64,000 bases of DNA from Zoroaster sp. YZ-2022 (lineage: Eukaryota; Echinodermata; Asteroidea; Forcipulatida; Zoroasteridae). A model generated the notes under the pieces. The model made no database searches, had not been told where the DNA came from, and worked only from the letters and a program-made list of their open reading frames with translations. Of this stretch, positions 1-10,756 are shown in pieces. The DNA lies in contig CM055819.1 in NCBI GenBank assembly GCA_029582265.1, forward strand, positions 5,621,855 to 5,685,854. The letters run 5' to 3'. Both the position numbers and the translations under genes were made by a program. The first letter of the stretch is position 1; the number at the start of each line of letters is the position of its first letter.

Positions 1-231
1 TTCCCCATACACAAAGTACATGTATGGTGGCTAAGAGAGGCCTCACAAATCTGGCAAATGTTCATACCCCTATGTGGAAAAGTAGCTTAAAACACAGCAC
101 GGCAGAATTCCAATTGATCCAGCAATTTTGGCTGCAATTGGACATCGTTTCATAGCAAAGAAAGAAGAAAATTTAAATTGCTGACACGCTGGCACGGAGA
201 CCAGAAACCAGAGACTTTTTGTTTTGGCCTG
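1..231. repeat. MITE family K, copy 1, cut by window edge
   Basis: Right-hand part of a short inverted-repeat element found at least five times in the window. It carries the core read as AAAACACAGCACGGCAGAATTC and the end motif GAGACCAGAAACCAGAGAC near 200-218. Full copies at 2683-3040, 14184-14520 and 15305-15645 begin with the complementary end AGTCTCCGGTTTCTGG, so the terminal inverted repeat is clear. There is no coding capacity. Confidence 0.75.
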
Positions 232-712
232 AAGTCTCATACTGTTTATAATCCTTTGCTATGGGGGTGGGGGGAGGGATGTGGGGGGAGGGTTGAGAAA
301 TTTAGAAAGAGAATTTGTCGTACAACTCTGACATTACATACTCAACGACTGTCCACTTCATGTCAGTCTTGTTCAGTTAAATTCAATTTAAAAATGTTAT
401 AAAGATTGACAGCGGCATTGTAGCATGCTCTGAAATCAAGGAAGCATTTCTGTGATTCATTTATACAGATTACGTTGAACCCTTATATCCGCTCCTCAGG
501 AGTTGTACCACATACCGCCGCACCTCAGTCTGACTGGGTTCTATTTTCTCAGTTTCCGCTTCCTCTCATGGGACCACATATTTTTTTTTCTTTTCTTAGC
601 CCTATGCCTCTCCGAATGCCGTGGCAGTGCCGAATCCCATACTTATTTGCCAGCGAATGTCCTGACAGCCCCATCGTTAACAAACATCCGCTTGTTTTTG
701 TTTCTCCGTCAG

Positions 713-844
713 GTCTGGGACAAAGCCTCCTATGAGCAAGTTGAGACGTTGACGGGTCACGTGGGGACAGTCTACGCTTTGGCAGTCATCAGCGCCCCAG
801 GAACAACCCGAGTGTTCAGTGCTTCCTATGATAGGTCATTAAGG
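713..844 (+). CDS. TRAF7: TRAF7 antepenultimate coding exon (WD40 repeat)
   Basis: Internal exon of 44 codons in phase 0, bounded by the acceptor tttctccgtcag and the donor AGG/gtaagt. It reads [20 protein letters not shown] and continues [20 protein letters not shown] then RSLR, a WD40 blade. The stretches [15 protein letters not shown] and [11 protein letters not shown] are near-identical to the C-terminal WD40 domain of vertebrate TRAF7 as I know it. TRAF7 is a RING-TRAF-coiled-coil-WD40 E3 ubiquitin ligase acting in MEKK3/MAPK and NF-kB signalling; its WD40 propeller binds partners. The next exon continues V-W in the same phase, completing the repeat. Upstream exons (RING, TRAF zinc fingers, coiled coil, earlier blades) lie outside the window. 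No frameshift or stop is present. Confidence 0.93.
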
Positions 845-1059
845 GTAAGTGACACACATATCACTGTCATTTCGTGCCTTGGCGAATACACAACGGGATC
901 ATTGTCTCTACAGCTGAGAGAAATCGTAGCTGACCTAAAAAACATCCCAGCTACAACTGATGTGGCTGCGTTCATGCAACATTGTCTAGACATGATATTA
1001 GATGAAATTATATCTTATAGCAACAAAAAAAAGAAAACTGTATAAAACATCAGGGCTGG

Positions 1060-1195
1060 AATTTCATTCTTGTACAGGCAAGGCCACTTGTCCTGAGTAA
1101 AGGGCACTTCCATTAGAATATCAGAATGTCTAAGAGAAAATTTTTAAGGGGCACCAAAGCCAAGACCAGGGCAACAGAGGCCATGGCCTCAGTGA
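1060..1195 (-). repeat. Dispersed repeat, inverted partner of 63690-63910
   Basis: Read on the - strand this contains GCCTCTGTTGCCCTGGTC, then GGTGCCCCTT, TTCTAATGGAAGTG, CAAGTGGCCTTGCCTGTACA and TTCCAGCCCTG. The same blocks occur in the same order on the + strand at 63690-63910. Here the GTTGCCCTGG block is single; there it is expanded into a 21-bp minisatellite. I see no coding function. Confidence 0.7.
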
Positions 1196-1735
1196 AACTC
1201 CATGTCTGAGACCTACATGTACAAACAGACAAAGTTGTACCATTACTGTCAGTCAGTTCATGTGGAAAACAGGCAGTGTTTTCAAGTTATTTTTTAATAG
1301 GATATTTGATGTCACTGGGAGGGATTTACGTATGTTGGCCTCCTTCCACTCGTGCCATGTTATCACGACGTTAGCCTCTAGGTATTTGTCCAAACGGGAT
1401 GTTTTCAATATATCCAAGAAACCTCTGTAGCTGTAACATGAAGTGTGGCACACATCCCATATGATCCCACTAAAACAGTTTGTCAAAATTTAATTTGTTT
1501 TTAACACTAAATTTCACAGCGCAGTTAATGTTTTCACACCTGAGTTGACATAATTGCAGATTCTTTTCAGCTGATTTATAAGCTGTCAAAAAATTTTTTA
1601 AAAACATTTCTGTTTGAATTCCCTTGTCGGTTCGTCTGAGTTGTCAGTCACGACGTACACAATTTCTTTTTGTCGGTCCAAAGGTCCCAGAGTTGGAGGT
1701 AAAAGGAACTGCAGTGTCCAGCGTGATCGGTTAGG

Positions 1736-2013
1736 ATACCCTTCACCCTTGTGGGGAACCCCCCTTCACCCTTGTGGGAAACCCCCCTTCACCCTTGTGG
1801 GAAACCCCCCTTCACCCTTGTGGGAAACCCCCCTTCACCCTTGTGGGAAACCCCCCTTCACCCTTGTGGGAAACCCCCCTTCACCCTTGTGGGAACCCCT
1901 CTTCCCCCTTGTGGGAAACTCCCATATCACCCTTGTGGGAAACCCCCTTCACCCTTGTGGGAACCCCTTCACCCTTGTGGGAACCCCCTTCACCCTTGTG
2001 GGAACCCCCTTCC
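1736..2013. repeat. Minisatellite, 23-bp unit, about 12 copies
   Basis: Tandem copies of a unit of the form TTCACCCTTGTGGGAAACCC plus a few C, with slightly shorter derivatives toward the right end (GGGAACCCC). All lie inside the TRAF7 intron. The open frames seen across it come from the repeat itself and are not coding. Confidence 0.95.
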
Positions 2014-2682
2014 CCTCTGCACTGCTCTTTAATGCACCCACGTGGTATTTTGATTTGCGCCGTCTGTCTGATCGTGATTGGATCAATCAGCACCTTGTCA
2101 TAACTTTCAACAGCAGTGCTGAATGATTTGCTTCGAAGCTTTGACCGCCAACTTGGCAACATAATTTACGAGTGTGTGGGGTGAGAGCAGGTATAGCTAT
2201 ACTTCCGCGGACTTGATAACAAAAGAGAACAACAGGAACATGGGTCCTCAGAAGTCATTCATGTACAAATCCTATGGGACATACCCAAGAAAGTTTAAGT
2301 CCAACGGACATGGGAAAATAGCTTATGCCCAATAAACCAGGGGGCGGTAGGAATAAGTTGACAGGAATAAAACCAGAAACGTACCTTAGAATGTTATCTT
2401 TAACTTCTGTATGACCGACAGATAATTTTCGCCTACATGTATAAATCTTTGTCAGATCTTCTCAAATCGATTATAAGAAAGTTGCTAAATATGCTAAATA
2501 AAAAAAAAGAACAGTTTACAAAGAACTTGAATTCTACCAGGGCACAGTGGCCTGGATACCCCCTGCTTAAGGATACTCCCATTTCAGTGTTTCCCCAAAA
2601 GTAAAATTATGTGGAAGGTTGTGGCATAATGCACGTACATTATACATGTTTCAGAGAGCACAAAGAATAAGGCAAAAAAAGA

Positions 2683-3040
2683 AAGTCTCCTGTTTCTGGT
2701 CATAGGCCAGCTTCAAAATCGGTGTGGGTTTTTTTTGGTTTTTGTTTGTTTGTTAATCTCTCTTCTTTTTTGCAAACCAGTGAAATACATGATACATGTA
2801 TACGTGGTTATTGGAACCAGACCAAATTTCCCATACACAAAGTATGGTGCCCAAGAGAGGCCTCACAAATCAGGCAAACGTTTATATGTGAAAAAAAGTT
2901 GTTTAAAACACAGCACGGCAGAATTCCAAACGATCCAGCAATTTTGGCTGCAGTTGGACATCGTTTCATAGCAAAAAAATAAATAAATAAAATATGCTGA
3001 CATGCAGGTCTGAGTCAACACGTGCTGAGACCGGAAACCT
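2683..3040. repeat. MITE family K, copy 2 (complete)
   Basis: Starts AAGTCTCCTGTTTCTGGTCA and ends GAGACCGGAAACC followed by T-rich sequence, an imperfect terminal inverted repeat. The core with CACAGCACGGCAGAATTCCA is shared with copies at 1, 14184 and 15305. Non-coding. Confidence 0.8.
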
Positions 3041-3904
3041 TTTTTTTTTCTTTTTTTTTTTACACTAAACTGCTGTATCTGCATATTGAGTCTGGTAAGT
3101 AGGGACTCTAGTTACAGTAAAACCACAGATAGGATATGAAATATTATGAGCTTGTGGTATTTAGTGGAAACCAGACTTGGGGGGAAATGTATTGGGGAGG
3201 GGGAAATGTATTGGGGAGGGATAAATGACCTTATTGGTTAGGACAAGCAATGAAGATGGAACATGGTTTTTGTACATGTGGGTGGGCTGTAGGCTTGGGC
3301 GGTTCCACAATTTTAGGAAACGGTTCGGTTCCAAAAAAAAAACTCGGTTCCAAGAGATTCAAAGAAAAACATAAGGATTACAGAAAATAATAAAACTGAT
3401 ACGAAGGAGTTTCAATTTTCAACCACAAATGCAGTGATGATTGCTTAATTTAAAATATGTTTCAGAAACTTTAAGGAAACTTTTTGGAAACGTTAAGCTA
3501 AATTAGAGATTTGTTTGTTACAAGCTGTGCTGTACATGCCATGGCTTTGCACATGCTTCAGGGGTTGGAGCAATTAAGCAATTGTACCACCCCCTATACA
3601 CAAGGTACCATACTACTGTCAATGCCGTATTGAAAGTACATAAAGAACACTAGCAACATGACTAACTTCGTCACAAGTTTATCCATGTTACGGGACCACC
3701 TTGATCACTCCACTTCTCAAGACACGTGCTGTCAACATTTTTAACAACATCTCCATAACCAAAGTATCCATGTTATGGGGCCAATTTATAAACAACTCAG
3801 TGACACACAATGCATACTACTAATGCACAGACAATGCGGTTTGCATCAGTTGCATGTGTGGCGCCTTCACAAGTTTGCTGCAGTCTAGAGTTACATTTTG
3901 TCGG

Positions 3905-4110
3905 TCACTCATCAAAGAGAATTGGGTATTTTGACTGGAGCCGGTTCTCAGCTCTAGAGTTGGAGCTCAGACAACCGGGTATTTCAATTGGAGCCAAGTT
4001 GGTCCTCAGAATCGGGTATTTTGCTGGAGCCGGCTCTGGGACTCGGGTATTTTACTAGAGCCGCGGCTCTGGGAACCGGGTATTTGAAGGACTCGGTTCC
4101 GGAATAGGAT
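3905..4110. repeat. Degenerate tandem repeat rich in GGAGCCGG and CGGGTATTT
   Basis: Four to five imperfect units of about 45-50 bp, each with GGGTATTTT followed by GGAGCCGG-like and CTCTGGGA-like blocks. It sits next to the TACCCGG-rich element at 4265-4615 and shares its GGGTA/GGTTCC vocabulary, so it may be a local expansion of that element. Confidence 0.6.
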
Positions 4111-4147
4111 ATGTTCGCTTTATAAAAATCATGTATTATTATTATTA

Positions 4148-4237
4148 TTAACCCTAACTCCCTAGACAACAAAGGCTGTTGGAGGATTTTGAAGGATTTT
4201 TATTGTTCACTACCAATGCTTAGGGAGTTAGGGTTAA
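4148..4237. mobile_element. TTAA MITE, family A copy 1 (82 bp)
   Basis: TTAA at 4148-4151 and 4234-4237 flank an element beginning CCCTAACTCCCTAGACAACA and ending GCTTAGGGAGTTAGGG. The TTAA target and CCC-starting ends match the piggyBac insertion preference. It is nearly identical to 63431-63512. It is too short to code; it would have to be moved by a transposase supplied elsewhere. Confidence 0.9.
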
Positions 4238-4264
4238 ATAATAACATTCGAGGCCTATGTTATC

Positions 4265-4615
4265 CAGCATTGCACATAACGCTGTGCGTTTTAGGTTATT
4301 TCAGGAACCACAAACCCGAAATTGGAAATCTTCGGATACCCGGGTACCCGTAAACAATTTTGTTAAAACATGTAAATGCTTCCGAATGTATAAAATAAAC
4401 AAATATGAACACAAGTTTCTCTTGTTTTATTAGAGGACTTACAGTAATAATTTTCCACCTCTATATTAAAAACGACTCGTAGCATTCCCATTCACAACAC
4501 AAAAACTTCCATTTGTGTGGCTTAAATGTTCAGTCGAAATTTTCAAAAGTAATTGGAACCGAAAAATGGAACTGGATAATGACGGTTTCGGTCATACCTG
4601 GCATTTAATTGTACA
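4265..4615 (-). mobile_element. TACCCGG-rich element, copy 1
   Basis: Inverted copy of the element at 25800-26330. The two share GGATACCCGGGTACCCGTAA, a block reading ACAAGTTTCTCTTGTTTTATT, CCATTTGTGTGGCTTAAATG, and an end with GGTTTCGGTC. It is probably a non-autonomous DNA element with a long AT-rich centre. No open reading frame of note. Confidence 0.65.
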
Positions 4616-5023
4616 CATATAATCCAGTTTCTATTCTGTTATTAGCATGGTTATGGCGTCAATCATATTGGAGTGGGGGGGGGGGGTGGGGGGTTGTAAG
4701 CAAGGAACGTTGTACACAAATAACCTAGAATAGTGACACGGCAAAGTCCATAAAGGTCTCTTATTCAAGGTACACGATAGGGTTTGCTGCATACACTGTC
4801 AATTACGGAACACAAGGGCCCGGTTATGATACACAGGCAATAACTACCTGGGGATTGGGAGGGGGGAGGGCAAGCCCCAACTTGACTCCCGCAAAGTCCC
4901 TTGCTAGTTTTTGACTAATTTATTTTATCCCCACAGGGCACTGACTACAGTTTATGTTTTTGGGTGCAATGGGAGGTTTAATTTATGCAAAGTTGTAAGT
5001 TCTACACCATTACATGTACACTA

Positions 5024-5236
5024 TTAACCTTTACCCCCCCTCCCCCCTCCCCGCAGCTGTTTTGGCTAAGAACCTTCCCGAATCCGCCAAAATCCAACAC
5101 TATGCAGTAACACTACCACGCAACTGTTGGACTTAGCTGGAATTGGGACACCCGGCCCCATGTAAAGTATCCCTGTCTGGGATCCAACAAACCCTGCTGT
5201 TGGAGTCTGGTTTGGTTTGGGGGTGGTTAGGGTTAA
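5024..5236. mobile_element. TTAA MITE, family A copy 2
   Basis: TTAA at both ends (5024-5027, 5233-5236); the right end is GTGGTTAGGG. The interior contains GCTGTTTTGGCTAAGAACC and GGACACCCGGCCCCATGTAA, shared with the copies at 41000-41212 and 59990-60511. The left end is eroded by a C-rich tract. Confidence 0.8.
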
Positions 5237-5368
5237 TGCAAGTGTGAATTGTGGTCAGCTGATTTCTGCATAATTGAATATCAACCCCATCCCTCCTTGA
5301 ATTAAAAGGCTGTTACTTTTCTCGTTCTCTAATTATGGGGTGGGAGAATGAAAGGTAACACATCCTGT

Positions 5369-5674
5369 TTAACCCTTATATGACATGCAAGGGTCAAAAT
5401 GTTGATATACTTGCCAAGGTATATCTATAGTGCACTTAATAGTCAAACACTGTCAAACCTTATGTGAAGTAAGTACATATCAAAATGAGTCAACCGTATT
5501 TGACTGGTAAAAAGCACTGTCTTGCACTGTTGAGGGTGGTCAAAATGACAGTCAAAACCAGTCAATAAATGCCCCTGTGTGCACAGTTGGTTCAACAGTC
5601 AAAAACAGTCAGTGGACTGGTTTTGACCACTCTAGCTACTTGCCACAAAAGTTCAGCTACAGTAGGAGGGTTAA
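5369..5674. mobile_element. TTAA element, family D copy 1
   Basis: Flanked by TTAA (5369-5372, 5671-5674), with ends CCCTTATATG and GTAGGAGGG. The interior is rich in GTCAAA and its complement, including AGTCAAAACCAGTC and ACTGGTTTTGACCACTC, so it can fold back. A second copy lies at 31201-31507. Non-coding. Confidence 0.75.
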
Positions 5675-6249
5675 CTCAAAAATATAATGACCTATCCTCA
5701 TCAAGAAATATAGCTGTCTCACATTCCTTTATTTAAACATGGTGACACACGTTCCTATTCCATTTTTGTCCTTTCTTATAAATGTTTGGCGGAAAGCATT
5801 TTTGGTCAATTCACGTGCGTCAGCTTTTTTGAAAACGTGGTTTAGCTTAATAGAAAAATGTGGTACAAGATGTGAACATCTGTGTACTGTCATTTTAATG
5901 CTGATGGTTTAAGTATACCCTGGCAAACCCTCCAAGATCTTTGTCAACTCTACCCTCTCTATCCGCTCTGCTCCATGCATGAGCTGCCGAGGGCACATGT
6001 TTTTAGGTCAACACTGATCGATAGGGCGATGATTTTTCTGTCACTTCAAGTAGCAATATAAAATAAATGTTATTTTTTTCCCCCTATATCTTTTGGACTC
6101 TCTCCCAACCCATGTTATCTACTGAATACACGTTTGTAGAAATTGTTGTTTCCACACGGACTAAGTCGGTATGATAAATAGGCTCTTTTCCTGCAGCCCC
6201 CGCATATGACATAGTTGACGTTGTCCATTCCCTATTTTCCCCCAATCAG

Positions 6250-6369
6250 GTTTGGAACATGGAGAACATGATCTGTACGCAAACACTCCTTCGGCATCAG
6301 GGCAGCGTGGCGTGTCTTGCCGTCTCAAGAGGGCGCCTGTTCTCCGGCGCAGTAGACAGCACGGTCAAG
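6250..6369 (+). CDS. TRAF7: TRAF7 penultimate coding exon (last WD40 repeat)
   Basis: Forty codons in phase 0 between the acceptor cccccaatcag and the donor AAG/gtaagc. It reads [40 protein letters not shown]. [20 protein letters not shown] and [15 protein letters not shown] match the last WD40 blade of TRAF7. With the previous exon the junction gives SLR-VWNM, as in vertebrate SLRVW. Both splice phases are 0, so this blade is a modular exon. The frame is fully open and all WD40 structural residues I can recognise are present, so the gene looks functional here. Confidence 0.95.
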
Positions 6370-7286
6370 GTAAGCCGCTCGCAAATACACACATTGTATG
6401 GGAAGTCCTATCTGAGGGCTTGATACCTGAATTTGGGTCATATCCTTTCTGTAAATTACCAGGGGTGAATTTGATAGAGTTGCTAAGCACACAAAGGTGC
6501 TGAGCAGAGAAAGGTTATGCTTAGTGGAATTCGGTTACCAGCCAAATTGCCATGTAATGTATATTGCATCTGGCTGGTTCTCAGCTTAATTTGCTAAGCA
6601 GTATTTTGTGCATAGCGCTTCTATGAAACTGGGACCAGGCATAAGCAGTTCAATGGTAAGCATGCTCTATTGACCCCATTTACATTCAAGTGTAAATGGT
6701 AAACCAGGGAAGGGCATTTGCTGAATAAAGGACTCCTGGCGTGTAAAACAGAATGGGTTTTGCACATGAGTACACAACGCCCTCGCCTTGGTGACTGGGT
6801 GCTTTTTCACCAGTAGAGGGCTAGGATATGCACGGAGCAGATGAAATCTGATGAGTACCCACTGTGAACATACAGAGCCCTAAAAATACAGGGAGTAGGT
6901 TTTTTGTGTGAATTAGCTGAATTCAGGAATTTGTATATATGCACATATGTAATTTAGATTTCACAAATCCCAGGCAACCTCAAAACCATATATACAGTGA
7001 TTTCTTTACACTATATCCAGACTCATCCCTGTACACATCTGTTAGATGTGACAAATACAAAACCTTGAAGATTTTTTTCAAAAATTCCCATAGGATACTA
7101 TTGTATTTTGTTGGTTCGACAGTTTTTAACTTGTCACCCCTCTGCCGTAGATCTTAGGGTTCATATTCCCCCCACTCTTGTTGACATCTGGAGTTGATTG
7201 TAGTCCAATTTAGACCATGTGGACTTTCCCTCTGTGCTTCTTCTCAAAGCAAATACCTTGTTGTCTTATTCATAACATAACCCTCT

Positions 7287-7511
7287 TTAAAGGGGCAGTA
7301 TCATTACGATCAGAGTCGACTTTCAACAGGGCATGGAATCGGTCGCCTAGTTTAAGATGAACACAGTGACTGAAAATATGCAGCAGCATTTATGCAGTAG
7401 CGACGGTAACATGACCTTATCGTGTGGGGTATTATTTTCAGTCACTGAGTTAATCGAAAACTAGCACTCCGATTCCATGCCCTGTTGATCGTGATGATAT
7501 TGTCCCTTTAA
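7287..7511. mobile_element. TTAA MITE, family B copy 1 (217 bp body)
   Basis: TTAA at 7287-7290 and 7508-7511 flank a near-palindromic element. The left end is AGGGGCAGTATCATTACGAT and the right end GATGATATTGTCCCT. Inner blocks CAACAGGGCATGGAATCGG and its complement CCGATTCCATGCCCTGTTGA are paired, as are ACAGTGACTGAAAAT and ATTTTCAGTCACTGAG. The right TTAA is shared with the next element. Confidence 0.88.
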
Positions 7512-7767
7512 CCCTAACCACCCTTAATCCATCAAAATCCTCCAAGGGGCACTTTTTGAGAAAAATTCAGCAATGTTGGAAACTGGTAGTTTCACCTCTT
7601 CAAATGGGACAAAATTACTACCTGGCAAGAAGTACAGGCCATAAGTGCTGAATATGAAAGATCAACGAAAATACAAGGTGCATTTTGAAGATAAGGGAAT
7701 GTTTCCAAAAGTGCACTGATGAATTTTGGAAGGTTCCTAGCCAGAATACCTAGGGGGTTAGGGTTAA
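7508..7767. mobile_element. TTAA MITE, family A copy 3
   Basis: Starts TTAACCCTAACCACCC and ends TAGGGGGTTAGGGTTAA (TTAA 7508-7511 and 7764-7767). The interior matches the copy at 56494-56770 (AATCCTCCAAGGGGCACTTT and AAGATCAACGAAAATACA). On the left it shares one TTAA with family B copy 1; on the right it meets the middle of another family B copy. Confidence 0.88.
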
Positions 7768-7915
7768 GATGAACACAGTGACTGAAAATTACTGGCTCAT
7801 TTATGCAGGAGCAACGGTAATATGACCGTATCATGTGGGGCATTATTTTCAGTCACTGAGTTAATCTAGAACTAGCACTCCGATTCCATGCCCTGTTGAT
7901 CATGACGAAATTGTC
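7764..7915. mobile_element. TTAA MITE, family B copy 2, right half only
   Basis: Begins at TTAAGATGAACACAGTGACT, which is the internal TTAA found in the middle of intact family B copies, and runs to CATGACGAAATTGTCCT. The left half is missing. This fits insertion of the family A element at 7508-7767 into the internal TTAA, followed by loss of the left half. Confidence 0.75.
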
Positions 7916-8869
7916 CTTTGGTGAAAATGCCCTCCATAAATAAAACAAATATATATCATCCGAACTTGAATTGTAAAATTCAAATAGTCGCTTTTTATGA
8001 AGACAATCCATTGGCGTGATCCCTTGATACAGTCACGTATTGAGATTCGCGCTCCCAGAACAAAGATATTGAAATTGGGAGACTGCCAACTATAGCGATG
8101 GATATCTAAGTTGGTTGAGCACCCCCCCCTTTCCCGGTCCATTCAATTTTTCAGCTATCACTCCAAAATGTATTTAGCAAAACTAAGACTGAGCCAGACT
8201 TTTCTGTGTAATCTCTGGAATCCAAGTTAACATGAAATTTCCTGGACCTCCTCATTAGATGGTGATTCATTGCTTACATTTATTGACGGTTATCTTCTCC
8301 CGCCCCCCTCCCCCCCGTCCCTCGAGAGAAAAACAACAACATTTGTCATTATCGCGATGTTCAACAATGTTGTATATATATGCATTGAGTCATGTGTGAA
8401 CAAAAATCTGTAATACTTCACCATGTATTTATTGAAAAGTTGACACATTAAGCTGAACGTGATGACGCTCTCTGGGACTTGTCTCTATGATTCATTGCCC
8501 AAGAGTGCATTGATTCAAAGTGGGCGGGGAAGGAACTTGAAAGCACGTGGGTTCAAGTGTGACATTTGTACAGTTAATAAGGGCAAAAAGATGTGTTCTA
8601 GATACAAGCGTGTGCTGGACCAGATTAAAACGTTTTGTGAGATCAAGTTACCTGTAGCCGTAATCAGGATAACCTCAATGTTGCCACCCCTTCCCACGAT
8701 AGTTCAAACTCACCATTAATCCCCGCTCCCCCTCATAATGCCACCTCATGCAGACCGCTTTTGAAAGACATTTAATCAGTGGTTTCCATCTTCTAAAAAT
8801 TGGGTCATCAGCCTGCCCCAAATTAAGATGCTATAACTGTCAAATCAATTATTTTTGTGAAATACATAC

Positions 8870-9262
8870 GGGTTATTCCACCAGGTTGGGGCAAGCTTTG
8901 TGACACAGTGTCCTTGTTACGTAGATAGATGTACCGTTCATTATCCTTATTATGAGTGCACATTCTTGGGTCATTCCACCAGGTTGGGGCAAGCTTTGTG
9001 ACATGGTGTCCTTGTTACGTAGATAGATGTACCGTTCATTATCCTTATTATGAGTGCACATGCTTGGGTCATTCCACCAGGTTGGGGCAAGCTTTGTGAC
9101 ATGGTGTCCTTGTTTAAATACGTAGGTAGATGTACCATTCATTATCCTTATTATGAGGGCACATTCTTGGGTCATTCCACCAGGTTGGGGCAAGCTTTGT
9201 GACATGGTGTCCTTGTTACGTAGGTAGATGTACCATTCATTATCCTTATTATGAGTGCACAT
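8870..9262. repeat. Tandem repeat, four units of 98-103 bp
   Basis: Units start at TCATTCCACCAGG (8971, 9069, 9172; the first, near 8874, is slightly diverged). Each has CAAGCTTTGTGACATGGTGT, CCTTGTTACGTAG and ATTATCCTTATTATGAG. It is the expanded left end of the fold-back element. The long - strand frame across it reflects the periodicity and is not a gene. Confidence 0.92.
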
Positions 9263-9776
9263 TCTCAGTTGTTCTTCAAATTAGAATGAAATCAATCTCT
9301 GTGCCTTGAATAGGAAGTTACAATAATGTTAATTAGGAGTCATAATAAATGATAAGAAATGGTACATTTACCTACGTAACAAGGGAGACCTATCACAAAG
9401 CACCCGATTCAACTACCAGTCATCAGTAATAAGCAGGGAAGGTGATTTGTTTTGGTTACGGTGCAAGTGGGCCGGTGATATATATATCGCATGATGAGCA
9501 TTGCTTAATAGCTTGCATATGGGGGCAGCCATGTTGTAAAGCGCCACCAGCCAGGTCAAGTCGTCCAGGCCATCATCGCTATTAAGCGATGCTGATGTGT
9601 CATGTGATAGCGTGATATATCACCGGCCCACATAATATACTGTTGCCAAAACGTATCACCATCCCTGCTTGTTACTGGTGACTGGTAGGGGAATCGGGTC
9701 TGCAAATCCTACCCCACAAATCCTGCCCAACAAATCCTGCCCCACAAATCCTGCCCCAACCTGGTGGAATGACCCA
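8870..9776. mobile_element. Fold-back element with internal tandem array
   Basis: The outer ends are inverted copies: GGTTATTCCACCAGGTTGGG near 8870 and CCCAACCTGGTGGAATGACC ending at 9776. A second, inner inverted repeat of roughly 115-120 bp pairs 9400-9520 (ACTACCAGTCATCAGTAATA and onward) with 9585-9700 (TTACTGGTGACTGGTAG). Between them lies CCATGTTGTAAAGCGCCACC. There is no significant open reading frame. Confidence 0.8.
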
Positions 9777-10365
9777 GTATACTATTACATGTACATGTAA
9801 TGGGATCCCTGCAAATCCTCACTCCACCCCAGACCGTGACATTTCTTGATTTCAACAGTAATATCAATTGTTATTTTTACACAAATTAAGTGCCTCGGAG
9901 TAAAAATCAAAAGGAATACCATCAGGAATAATATCACAAGATAACTGATCTATTTTACTCTGCTTTGCCTCGTGAAATGGATCAGTTCAGATGTTACCAA
10001 GCAGGCTAGTCAAAATTTACAAAGACTGCATTGAATTCTAGTTCTTTTTATTTTATATTTACATATTTTATTCCACTAGACCATGAAAAATAATCTCTGA
10101 CTCTCTTTGTCCTACCTCCAAAATACTGACAATTGTGGTCCACCCTACGGATTCCTATAAAAAGTACTCGCGGACCAGTGAAAAAAACATGCAGAGCAGT
10201 GTAAATGCTTGCGGAATAGCTACATGTAAAAGTCAAACTTACTGGTGTGGCTAGCTAGCTATTTTATTTATTTATTTTTTTTCCTGCAGCATACTTCGTC
10301 AATGGCTTCCAACTTAGCATAGATATCTAATTTTAAAAAAAGGTTCTTTAATAATTAATTCACCA

Positions 10366-10425
10366 TGGTAGTCTAGTGGTTACAATGCTCGCCTTGCAAA
10401 TAGAAGGAACCGAGTTCAAGACGAG
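10366..10425 (+). other. Degenerate tRNA-like sequence (probable SINE head)
   Basis: CATGGTAGTCTAGTGGTTAC resembles a Pol III A box, followed by GCCTTGCAAATAGAAGG, a poor anticodon-like hairpin, and CCGAGTTCAAGACGAGG, a damaged B box. The acceptor stem does not pair, so it is not a functional tRNA gene. An AT-rich tail follows. Confidence 0.4.
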
Positions 10426-10756
10426 GTTTTCAACATTTTCAAATTTATATACATTTTTTTTTACTGCAAAATTAATTAAGAAGCAAAGCCCTTCTATAGA
10501 ATAGTAATTCACAGTTGTGGAGGATTTTTTTATAAAGGAAAATAAAGTCAAAAATTCATTTTTAGTGTACAAATGCATACAGTTGACAAATTTACTGCAG
10601 GAAAAAAAAATCGCGGCCGGCTAGTGACAAAAAAAGTTAAGGACAACTCATGATCTGTGTGAGTTCATATATGAAGCAAGTTAAGGTAACTTTAATTTTT
10701 TTGGCCACTAAATCATTGTTTCTTCCCCCCTCCCCTGTCTTCTCTTCTTGTTTTAG

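Larger units (their letters stand above)
845..6249 (+). other. TRAF7 intron (5.4 kb), repeat-filled
   Basis: Intron between two TRAF7 WD40 exons, gtaagt to ccaatcag. It holds a dispersed repeat (1060-1195), a 23-bp minisatellite (1736-2013), MITE K (2683-3040), a GGTTCC-rich degenerate tandem repeat (3905-4110), a TTAA MITE (4148-4237), a TACCCGG-rich element (4265-4615), a second TTAA MITE (5024-5236) and a family-D TTAA element (5369-5674). I see no exon-like sequence in the remainder. Confidence 0.8.
6370..10756 (+). other. TRAF7 last intron (4.4 kb)
   Basis: Runs from gtaagc to ttgttttag. It contains clustered TTAA MITEs (7287-7915), a 98-bp tandem array forming the left part of a fold-back element (8870-9776), and a degenerate tRNA-like sequence near 10366-10425. 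I see nothing notable in 6370-7280 or 7920-8865, and no extra exon. Confidence 0.8.

Noticed and set aside
503..1045. A 180-codon open frame on the + strand containing the TRAF7 WD40 sequence
   Set aside because: Only 713-844 is conserved. The parts before and after are intron sequence read through the splice sites cag/GTC and AGG/gtaagt.
1614..2162. Proline-rich and glycine-rich open frames on both strands
   Set aside because: They follow the 23-bp minisatellite; all frames remain open because of the repeat.
4148..4237. Telomere-like TTAGGG/CCCTAA motifs
   Set aside because: GGGAGTTAGGGTTAA appears only once at each end of TTAA-bounded elements, not in tandem arrays; it is the terminal inverted repeat of family A.
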